64,000 bases of DNA from Lindgomyces ingoldianus. Taxonomy: Eukaryota; Ascomycota; Dothideomycetes; Pleosporales; Lindgomycetaceae. Every line of letters begins with the position of its first letter. The stretch's first letter is position 1. The stretch spans positions 1,408,806-1,472,805 of the forward strand of contig NW_022985172.1 in NCBI RefSeq assembly GCF_010093535.1, read 5' to 3'. Shown in pieces: positions 9,406-18,710 of this stretch. A program made the position numbers and the translations under genes. Under the pieces are notes generated by a model, which was given only the letters and a program-made list of their open reading frames with translations, made no database searches and was not told where the DNA came from.

Positions 9406-10450
9406 CTAGCAACTCGAAGTCCAATCCATCTGGTCTGGTGACGTAGAAGCCGCAAATGTAGTTGTTGTGTTTGAATCGAATGTCCCGAGTAGCACTCTAT
9501 CAGTGTCGGTCACCTCATTCTCGTCGGCGTCGACGTTGTGACCGTTGGTGCCTCCAATGAGGACATTCCTAGAATTTCGTATCACATTACGGCTAACGCT
9601 AGATCGGATGCCAGACTCCTTTTTTTCATTTCCTCCGTTTATGTGAGGTGTGGAGGAAGTGTTTTGTCCCGAATTCGGTATCGACCTTTGAAATTTCATT
9701 TCCTCCTAATCAAGTTAGAGTTATCACCTCGTACAAACCTGATTACGATGTATTCAGGAGAGAAGGAAAATACTTCAAGTACCTCGGTAGATAGGATTTG
9801 CTTCTTTGACATAATGATGGATGCAGGATGCTCTGCTTAAAGTTAACGCTGAGTTCATGAACTTTATCCTGCGCGTTACTTCGCCCACCAGTATGGTTGA
9901 AAAAGCAACGGCATGGAGCACTGCTCTCCATGATACCGTCCTTCATTGTAATGTCCTCAGGAGTTTCAACCTTCTGCATACGGTCCCTAACTACAATGGG
10001 TGATTCGGCCGGGTTCTGGAGAGAAGTTAGAGCTTCCCTACAGGAGCTCATGATGTATAGTGATAGATTGCTCTTGTCGCTTTCTAGAGCCGCGAAGTTC
10101 TCGTTTATGAGCTTCTCCACCTTCTTTATGGTCAAAATGAAGACGAGCCTTTTCACCCTCGGCCGTTTAAGTTTAGAGTACGTATCTTCGAGGAGATTGT
10201 TGAGCGTAGTCACTTTGGTGGATATCGTTTGCACCTGGATACTGAAGAACCGAGTGTGAAGCTGCCGGTTTTTTTTAATATCCTGTAACGCATTCCGAAG
10301 CAACTGGAGTTGTTCAATGGAACATCTTATGCGGTTTGATAGTTGACTCAATTTCTCAGGGAAGTCAATTATTGACTGACCAATAGTCGTGGCAATGCAT
10401 ATAAGCTGCATCGCTGCAGCCACAGCTCCCAAAATCTCACAACCGCTCAT
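9406..10450 (-). CDS. SesA-like (NACHT-associated N-terminal domain) protein with two HET-s-like repeats
   Basis: Exon 1 is 9774-10450 and exon 2 is 9406-9685. The 88-nt intron has a GTATTT donor, a CTAAC branch site and a CAAAG acceptor, phase 2, giving 318 aa. A GTACTT donor seven nt upstream is an alternative. Residues 1 to about 150 (MSGCEILGAVAAAMQLICIA, then SIEQLQLLRNALQDIKKNRQ) are helical and match the SesA/NACHT_N type domain found at the N-terminus of fungal NLRs and in stand-alone effector proteins. The C-terminal region has two copies, period 23 residues, of a motif of the form N-x-V-x-[DN]-[ST]-x-[RN]-V-L-[LI]-G: NVIRNSRNVLIGG (about 259-271) and NEVTDTDRVLLGT (about 282-294). 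HET-s-type amyloid signalling motifs have this pattern (polar and hydrophobic alternation ending RVLxG). Family role: incompatibility or cell-death signalling, here inferred. Confidence 0.6.
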
Positions 10451-11289
10451 TGCTTTTTAACCACTGACCAATCAGGATTTATCCAATGATATCCACCGCC
10501 TTTTTCAATGAATAGGAGGGTTTGGTGTTGACCCCGGAAGGGCAACATAAAGACTGCAGAATGTTGGTGACTTGTGAGTGGTGCTGAGTGACAAGGAAGA
10601 TTTTCAAACCAGCATAAGGTCGGACGATTCTCTTATAGGATTAAAAGAATCCCTCAGGCTTCGACATCGATGCTTCGCTGGCATCAGGATTACGCCTTGT
10701 ACGATTTGCGCTCCCAAGGCTGAAAATTCGTTGAACATGGGTGGGTCGTGGGCAGCCGCCCATCCGCGCTACCCACCACCCATGGATGGCGGGCGCGCCC
10801 ATGGGTAAGAGCCTCAGATATAAACCGAAGCCTCATTGGGTAGTGCCTGTCCTAATGTAGTGGTTTCGGTGCCAAGACCGTGAATTAAGGTAACGATCAC
10901 TAGTTGCGCACCTATCTCTTTTATATGCCACGTAACGTTAAAAATAAGTTTAAATTCTTCATCATACCTGATTTAAGCACTCTTTCTTAGCAGTGCCAGC
11001 CTGTTGTCGCATTATCGAAACCCTTATTCAGATGCAAAATGACTACCTTATTACCCCACTAAGGAATAGTGAACCCCGCACTAACGATCCCATTATTGCC
11101 CCCAGGAAAATCCACCGTCACAGAGCCCTTATGAGGAGTAAAATGGCTTTTGGTCCGTGGTTGATCAATCGGGACCTTCCACACATAGAGGGAGGATGTA
11201 GGGTTGTCACTGAGGAGCTGCTAGTCCCCGATCCCCCATTAGCTTCCATACTGCACCAAAAATTGACACCACCCATGTGTATGTAGCTG
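10451..11289. other. Intergenic, transposon-like debris
   Basis: No intact gene. At 10736-10805 the sequence is dense in CCCAC/GTGGG words with a partial inverted repeat (CATGGGTGGGT ... ACCCACCACCCATG), as found near the ends of some fungal hAT elements. Weak protein-like frames at about 11010-11285 may belong to the adjacent transposase relic. Confidence 0.35.
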
Positions 11290-11560
11290 GTATTGTATTT
11301 AATAGAGTCTTATGCTACTGGGGGTGTTGACCCGTTAAGTTTCTTCGTAGAACCCTATTCAACAGCAGACGTGGCTCAGGCTCTGCAAATTGACCTTGAT
11401 ATCTTCTTAAACACTCCTATGGGCTCTGAACCAGAGAAGATATTCTCCACAGTAAGTATTATCATCAAAGATTGATGGAATCGCTTTCAGAGTGACATTA
11501 TTGAAGCCAAAGAATGTTTTGGCTCATGAGATTGGGCAGGTATCATTAAAATTGGCTAGC
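11290..11560 (+). pseudogene. hAT-family transposase C-terminal (dimerisation) relic
   Basis: One frame reads DIFLNTPMGSEPEKIFSTVS, then IIIKD, stop, WNRFQSDIIEAKECFGS, stop, DWAGIIKI. This is the hAT C-terminal dimerisation block (S-x-P-x-E-[RK]-[IV]-F-S ... R-N-R-L ... E-A). Two in-frame TGA codons fall where Arg and Trp are expected, so the copy is dead. No 5' portion (BED finger, DDE core) is recognisable and no target-site duplication was found. Confidence 0.6.
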
Positions 11561-13426
11561 ACGCAGGGGATTCATTGGATGGTAGGGACAATGAGGATAC
11601 TGGCTTTACTGAAATCCGAGGTCTAATTCTGAAGAGGACACTCTAGAGGCCTTTTCAGGCAATTGGTTTAGTAATGAGTAGTTGAATGAAGTTATAGGCG
11701 AACTGACAAGGCTTAAACGACCCCATAATAACGTTTGGAAGACCATATACGCCGTGAGGCGCCAAACTGGAGCTTAAGTGAATTTGGCCGCGTATATTTG
11801 ATAAAGTACATTCTATAATCTTACTCGCTACCTTTTAACTGCCTCTAGTGAGCCTACTTCTGTTCGACATGGCTAATTACTTACCGGATTAGCGCTTCCA
11901 AGTGATTTGAAAGATTTAACTACATAAATACTGGGTCGGAGGAGATACCCTGCAAAGGGTTCCGAGTTTGATGCGAGGCTCCCTCATAACAGACTGAAGG
12001 TCATTTGCACGGCTCTTAGAAACGGGTGATCGGGCGAAGCGAAGACGTGATGACTGGAACCGTTCGCCTGTTCCGGCATGGGACAAGCTACACCCTATCT
12101 AAATTGTCAACCGGTGAAGCTCGAATGCCCTGTTTTCAATGCATTATAGGCTATTTTTGATGTTGGAATAATCGTTAGTGCCTAATTCGGGAAACCCTGC
12201 CACGCCATCCACGCATGAGTTGGCGAGGGCTGACCTCAGCCTTACTATCTATCCATCAAAACCTAGCTGCACCTTTATGTTTTCGGGTTAAGGATAAACT
12301 GTGGAACTTCTGGTAGGCGCGGAGATGGGGAATCGAGCTGAGCAGCAAGCTGCATAACAGGCAGCACGTGACTATAGTAGGCAACAGTGGTTTCACTTAC
12401 ACAGCAGATGGTGGGGCTCGGAGAATTCGGCAACTACAAATATCAACCATCTTATACTGCTCCTCCCGACAACGGGCATCCTTTTTAGCCTTCTCCCTGG
12501 GCTGCTAGCGCTCTCACTTCTTTAGATCGCGCTAGAACTCGCGGGACCGAGTGGCTCTCAGACTTTCTACGGTGCTTCTTGCTCTTGCCTTCATGCTTTT
12601 GCTGCAGCTAGTTACGGCCACTAGCAAGGCTCTTCTAGTAATTAATAAGCTAAACCAGAAAACCAAATAGCTCTGCCTCGCTCCCGATAATTGGATTAGC
12701 CGAGGACATCACGTTAGCAGGCAAAATCTTCTAGTGTTTGAACGTAGCTTGCTCTCACGCACTAACTAATCTCCGCAACATACCCGTATATCCGTGAGTG
12801 CTACCCAAGGAGATATCTATCGGGTGAAAGTGGCTTGTGGTGTCACAAAGGCCCTGTGGGGTTGAAGGCTTCAGTAGTAAAAGTAGACGAAGTGAGGTCA
12901 GCTGATCTATTGAGGATAGATGGGAAGGTAACAATACAGAGCGGAATAAAACAGGCGGGAAATCCTCCTAGCGATATACTGCTCCCTATGTCCGTGCGAG
13001 TTCTACCTACCAAGCATCTGTGGATCCTCAGGCCCCCCGGGGGATACTTCCCACTGCGGCCTGGTTGACGGCCTCGGTCACCAGCTTCAGCTGCAGTATC
13101 GCATATAATTAACAAGAGTCATAAAAGAGGGCAAACATAGGCAAAGCACGGTTAGCCAAGAATATCGAGGGTCAAAAAGGTACTGAGCATAGGCGAGGAG
13201 AGGATGAGGGGCCTGAGCAGCACTTAGGTTGAGGTTGAGCAGAGACCTGCTCCTCTGAGCTGCAGGTGTGCAGTGTGAGTAACGGTTGAGCCAGAGCTTG
13301 AGTCGGGTTGAGTCGGGTAACAAATCGCTGAGTAAAACAGTAAATTGGGTAAGTAACAAAAGAAGATGCCAAGGCTCGGGCAAGAGCCAGGAACGCACTC
13401 GTGAAGCTTCGCGTCTATAAGGAAGG
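11561..13426. other. Intergenic, no supported gene
   Basis: Short frames on both strands only. On the minus strand of about 12480-12660 there is a lysine/arginine-rich broken frame that may be more transposase debris, but I cannot assign it. Confidence 0.45.
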
Positions 13427-13440
13427 CTGTCACGTGACAG
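13427..13440. promoter_or_regulatory. 14-bp perfect palindrome with CACGTG core upstream of NSE2
   Basis: CTGTCACGTGACAG is fully self-complementary and lies 99 nt upstream of the NSE2 start. CACGTG is the E-box bound by bHLH factors such as Cbf1/Pho4 or SREBP-type proteins; which one acts here is unknown. Confidence 0.5.
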
Positions 13441-13481
13441 CGAAAACGCGGTACGTGCACGGACCATTAATTTTCCACCTA

Positions 13482-13487
13482 ACGCGT
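13482..13487. promoter_or_regulatory. MCB-like ACGCGT element of NSE2
   Basis: ACGCGT, the MluI cell-cycle box bound by MBF in yeasts, lies 52 nt before the NSE2 ATG. MCB elements are typical of DNA replication and repair genes at G1/S, which suits this gene. A six-base match is weak evidence by itself. Confidence 0.4.
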
Positions 13488-13538
13488 CTCCAACTGGTAT
13501 CATCAGCCTTGACAAGTTCAACCCACAACCCCACGACC

Positions 13539-15035
13539 ATGCCGTCACGGTACCGAAAATCCACTGTCCGGCCAAATCCAGGCCGGGCCTCCATAGCTCC
13601 CGCACTGAACCCATGCAACGCCGCTCTTCCCAACACCCAACTCCCCACATACCGCAAACCATCGCACCCGCTCAACCACCGCGCCCAGAACCAGCTCGCG
13701 AGCCTCACCCACTTGCACTCGCTCAAAGATCTTAAAAATCAAAACCAGCAAGCCGTAGAATTGATCACACAAAGCGCTGGTGCCATCAACGACATGCTCC
13801 GGGAGCGTGAGCTGCGGGTCGCAAAGCGACGGCAAAGATGGGAGAGGGATAGTGAGGGTGTGTATGAAGAGGAACAGGAGCGTGAGGAACGTGAGCTTGA
13901 AGATTTGAAGGCGAAGGTGGAGAATATGACAAAGGAGTTGGAGGTGGGGATGAGGCATCTCATCGATACTGAGATGGCGGGGAGTAGAATAGAAGAGGGG
14001 TTTCAGTGGATGAGGACGAATGCTCCGGGCTTGTTGGAACAAGAGTATGTGACTCAGGTGACGCAACAGCAGACGCAACAGAGCCAGAATCATACTCAGA
14101 GGCAGAGAAGACAGACGTATGGAGATGGGGACGAAGAAATGAATGATACTGAGGAGGGTGAGGATGAGGAGATACCTAGCCCTGGTCCAACACCACTGAG
14201 CGGAATGAGGATCGCGCTTACAGGACCGAGCGAGCTGTTCGCAGATCGCTTGCAGAAAATGAAAGAAAACTATCTATCCCTTTCTCACACAGTCCGATAC
14301 GCCAAGAACAACGACTACATCGGCTTCAAGAGCATGGTGCATGACGCTAAGAACGGCGATAACGGTCCTCCGTTGCCTCACGCCGATACCTGGTTCACGG
14401 AGCGTGGATCCCCAGCCCCAGGTATCACAGCAACCCAGAACGGTGCTGATGAGGACGACGACCTTGTTGTCGACAAAGCGACTATCAGCACGAGATGTCC
14501 GATCACATTCCAGAAGTTCCAAGAACCGGTCAGTAGCAAAAAGTGCCCGCACAGTTTCGAGAAGCACGCTATTCTGGACTTCATCCGGCGAAGCAATGTA
14601 AAAATTGGGGGAGGGCCTGGGAGGGGACAAGGCGAGAAAGCAGTTCAGTGTCCTGTGTCGGGTTGTAGTCAGGTAGGTCTCCCCTGTGCAGTCTTTTATT
14701 ACAAGTCATTCGTCCAAGGAATTATACTTATCATTAAATAGATGATCACTGCAAGCGACCTCTTCCATGACGCCGTTCTCATCCGCAAAATCAAACGCAT
14801 GCAGCAAGCCGAGGCACAGGAAGACGATGCTGAAGACAGTGATCTAGAAGACAACCCAGCTCCTCGACGGCATCGACAAGAAGGAAGCGGGGAAGACGAC
14901 GTTGCGGTTAGACCTTCCAGACGAGTGAAATCGGAAGTTGCGGTTCCTGCTACGCAAGAGTCGCCACGAAGAACGGCAGAGGCTGTAGATCTAGGGGATC
15001 CGAGCGATTTCGACGATAGTGAGCATTATGGATAG
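13539..15035 (+). CDS. nse2: SMC5/6 complex E3 SUMO ligase Nse2 (Mms21)
   Basis: Two exons, 13539-14672 and 14742-15035, with a 69-nt phase-0 intron inside the zinc-binding domain; 475 aa. The start MPSRYRKS is in a good context, and the upstream in-frame Met at 13401 would sit before the promoter motifs. Residues about 90-190 are a charged coiled coil (REREL...EREERELEDLKAKVENM) that would dock on the Smc5 arm. The SP-RING is at about 318-395: CPITFQKFQEPVSSKKCPHSF, then AVQCPVSGCSQ and after splicing MITASDL, with the C-x(n)-C-x-H-x(n)-C-x(4)-C pattern of Siz/PIAS/Mms21 ligases. The C-terminus is acidic, with a possible SUMO-interacting stretch near AVDLGDPSD. Function: SUMO transfer to SMC5/6 and repair substrates in the nucleus. 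Longer than the yeast protein (about 270 aa) because of the linker and tail. Confidence 0.85.
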
Positions 15036-17615
15036 CTAAAAGGCGGGGTATAGAGACGGAGTGCACCGTAGACGAGAGTTGTGATATATGTACACCCAAA
15101 TGTGCAGACCTCTTTGGTATAGTGACTAATGGGAAGACTCAATAGTCTAGCACCCTTCTAGGCTGGTATAGAAGACGGCGTTTCGAGACATCTCGACACA
15201 TGGCACGGCGATGTAACATAATGAATCCGCGAAGTTGCACCCTCATTCTGTTCCAATATGGCTGAGTATTAACGTAGTGCTGCTCAAGATCTTGCTCTCA
15301 CACACAACCCCTATTCATCTGCCCTAATCCATCAACCCTCCACTATCTTCTCACTTCCTACCCTCTTTGAAATGCCCCTCATTTCCACACAATCTTAAGA
15401 TACAAATGCCCAACACTACACGGAAAATCCCTAAACTACTCCTAACATACCCCATACTCTCCATCAAATCCCATAAACCCTTTCCTCCGTCCCCGTTATC
15501 TACTCGGCCCCTCTCCTCATCTACCCGCACCGCTTAACTAAGAACCACCAAAACGCACGAAAAACACGCGTGACTATGGCCCCCGCATACCTTTCATAGA
15601 CCTTGTCCCTTTCGCGCTATTTTGGAGGACATCCCATGCCAGACGAGTAATAGTTTGCGAGAATAACGTGTCGACCGACCGAAGGCCGCCCGCTTCATCA
15701 AACGCTTTTTGGGTCTAGGAGACCGTGCGTTGGTACATAGGTAGATCTACATCCAACGAGCAATCGCTTCTAATTAATCCTCCACTCTCCCAACATACCC
15801 TGATACGCCCTTATCACTGCATGCGTAGTTGGTGGACTCGCCATCTTGTCAATCTCCCTCCGTATTTCTAGTCTCAAGAGTGTAAAACAAAAAACTACTG
15901 GGCTTTTCTAGAGCCTGAGGCCCCGGAGTAGGAGCAGTTTGATCAGATCGGTATGTGCTTATATACCATTTGCGGGATTTCCGCGCTGCTACCATTTCTT
16001 CGATGGAGATTGCGGATGGAGGGGAGGAGGGGGTGTTCGAGGTCGGAGAGTGTGGACCAGGAAAGTACGTGTTGATGGTTGAAGGGGGAGTAATCTGATT
16101 ATAAAGCTTGTAGGAGACATGTGTACAAAGACTTCAAGTTCCCCGTCCCAGGTTAGGTCGGCTTCGTGGTCTTTTAGCGTCCGAGATACCGTGTTCCAAA
16201 CGTTGAACGGGTGGTATTTTAGGATGACGGGACGGAATATCCGGCTGGGAGCGTGGAGAGGAGGTCTTTGGGCGGTGCGATAGAATTCTCACCTTGGAAA
16301 CAGTTGTAGTCGGTGATGGTCATGTGCGCGTGGGAGGAGGGTGCAGGGAAGAGGGTGAGGGGTGGGTTCGATGGCATGTCTTTGAGTAGGGTGTGTTGGT
16401 TTTTTTTCGCTTTCATGGCCATCTCTTTTCAGGGAGGCGGGTAGTCGCGGCTGCCATTTTGTGCGAATAGAATGAGAGTATAGTTGCTCAAAAGTACCGG
16501 TGCATTGAAGGGGAAAGAAGTTGAGAAACAAGCAGGGCAGAAATGTGATAGATCTATTTAGTCGTGCTAACTGATTAGTAAGGGTTGGGACACAATGGCT
16601 AGAGCTCTCTCGCACGATAGATCAGATGTACGCACAAGCAGGAAAGCAAGACGTAGGACCAGTGTGTTGGGTTTGGGGGTATCAGATCTTGCCGCCCAGG
16701 ATCGAATGGCCTGATGATTGGTCTAGTGGGCCCACGGGATGCGAGAGTTACTCCAGTGGGGTCAAATATGACCGCTTCCTTTAGAGAGAAGCTAGTACTG
16801 TTGTTGGAAAAAGAGGAGCGGGAGGCCAATTAGTCATTTTTGAGGGAAAGTTCAGAAAGCAGATAATTGCTGACACCCCCCTATAGGGTCTACCACTTGA
16901 TTCGGGGGACGACAAGTGGGTTACAGTACCTGAGGAATTGTTGGACCGCACTAATTCAAGATGCGGACACGCATACTATTGATGCCGAACCGCATTAACA
17001 AAATATTCTTGTCTTCTATAGAACATTGGCAGTGCAGACTGGACTAGTTAAACCTCTTGCTAGAATCAAAGGGAATATTACTAAGATGCAATCTTATGTC
17101 CTAACTTACCCCTGTTAAGTTCTACATTAAGGAACATGACTTAGCATAATCTACTATTTTCCCAAAGACAAAGCTGCGCTCATCTCAATTGAGCAGGATC
17201 TTGATGTTGTAGCACACCTCTGCAAGTGAGATGAGGTGAATGAACCGAGCACGTGCTATCGGCAAAAGCACCTTCAGGCCGACCCTCGGACCCACTCCAA
17301 GGCGCTAACGAAATCTCTCAAGCGCAAGGCCGCAACCAGCACCACATTGCCACATCCACTCCTCAAGGTAGAAAGTTTCCATATTCTCGTTCCTACATAC
17401 AGGCGCGCGTGGAGTCTTTCCTAGGAACGCAGCTAAGCGGTCCCATGCCATCCAGTCCCGACCAAAGAAAAATTGCCAGATTTCATTCCATTCCATATGC
17501 CCGAACGCCCACGAATTGCTGGAAATGCCGCAGTGAAGCTGCGAAAGGGAAGTGTTTGTTTTCTTCCTCTTCACATTCTCGTCCTGTCTCCTCGCGCCAG
17601 TTGATTGACGTTCGT
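15036..17615. other. Intergenic, possible decayed gene on the minus strand
   Basis: No intact gene. On the minus strand of about 15960-16830 several frames look protein-like: MASRSSFSNNSTSFSLKEAV (16829), MTITDYNCFQG near 16320, and VILKYHPFNVWNTVSRTLKD near 16230. A GTGAGA donor and CAG acceptor bracket about 48 nt, but splicing there puts the frames out of register, so I do not call a gene. A plus-strand frame at 17253-17783 overlaps the carrier's last exon antisense and is probably chance. Confidence 0.4.
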
Positions 17616-18710
17616 TTATTTCGTGATAAACCCGAGATAATCGGCGACGATGAGGGTGATCATTCTGTTTGTCTTGTGAGTTCCTTGACTTCATCTTTTC
17701 TTTTTTTATGCTTCTCGTTGTTGCACTTACGCATGCGGGGCAATTCGGACATAGTATGTCCCAAACCCTCTATAAAATCTTAGGAGACCCTCGTCCTTTG
17801 CAACCTTCTTAAAGCAATCAAGCATGCCCCGGTACGGCAATGATCCATCCGGCCGCTTCGTCTGTTTTTGCAGCCTGGTCTTGACGAAGTCGAATGGGAG
17901 AGAAAAGAAACTGGCAAAGAACCCGGCAACCGCCGAGGCAGTGAGCGTCTGTGTCCGAGGGGATAGCGAGCTGGTCTTGAGCTGGTTCTTGGCCTCAGAG
18001 AAGAAGGCAAGCTGGCCGAAATTGAGAGCCATTGCTCGCACGACAGTCGGGTAACATCCAGCCCATAGTCGTGTTATGCCCTCATTCTTGGATATCCGGA
18101 CTAGTGCATCAATAACGGATTTGTAGTTTTCACGCTGTGCTGCGGGCTTGAGACCATCGGACTGCATTCGGATGAGAGCCAGATCAGCAGGATTTCCGAC
18201 CATGGCCGCAAGACCACCAGCTGCCAAACCAGCGCCCGCTCGTTCCTTGAACCCGATTTTGGTGCCCTTGGACTCGGCTGATGCCGACAGAGTCTTCATA
18301 AACGTATCGAAGAAACCCAGGCGCGCCGTGGTGTAGACTGCTTGCCGGAGCAGACCCGCACTCAGGCCAGTGTACAGATCTCGAGCTTTCCCCGAGGCTA
18401 GAATATCCTTCACCACCGACACGGGTGTGGGCTTTGGGCCTGTCTTTGCACCCTCTCCGGCGAGCTGTAGTCGGACCTTGATCATGTCGACTGGCTGGAT
18501 CACGGTCGTGGCGGTCATGCCCGCTATCCCGCCATTGACGAAGGGGAGGGCCCCTCGCATGAAGGGCGAGTGCAAGAAGTCGGTGGTGGCCTGCTTGGGG
18601 TTCTCGGCGGCAGACTTCATAGCAGTGGAGGCGTCAGAAAGGACGGTCTCGCTGGTCTGCTTCGCATTCTCCATGGCGCGGGAGGCGGGCATTTTAACTG
18701 TGGCTGACAT
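17616..18710 (-). CDS. Mitochondrial carrier, 2-oxoglutarate/malate (dicarboxylate) type
   Basis: Exon 1 is 17731-18710 and exon 2 is 17616-17664, with a 66-nt intron (GTAAGT donor, AACAG acceptor); 342 aa. Without the intron the protein stops right after YVRIAPHA and loses its last helix (MITLIVADYLGF). Three tandem carrier repeats carry the signature P-x-[DE]-x-x-[KR]: PVDMIKVRLQ (about 73), NPADLALIRMQ, and PFDFVKTRLQ. The sequence around MVGNPADLALIRMQSDG and FRYRGF-type end motifs match SLC25A11/oxoglutarate-malate carriers best. Role: exchange of 2-oxoglutarate for malate or related dicarboxylates across the inner membrane. An N-terminal extension of about 50 residues is unusual but seen in fungal members. 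I chose the Met at 18710 because the sequence upstream is pyrimidine-rich and leader-like; an in-frame Met at 18827 exists. Exact substrate is uncertain. Confidence 0.85.

Noticed and set aside
12480..12660. Basic minus-strand frame resembling a pogo/Fot transposase tail
   Set aside because: Similarity is only in Lys/Arg content and there are several stops; no diagnostic motif.
15960..16830. Spliced minus-strand gene from three protein-like frames
   Set aside because: The plausible GTGAGA...CCCAG intron leaves the frames out of register and a stop follows at once; no family recognised.
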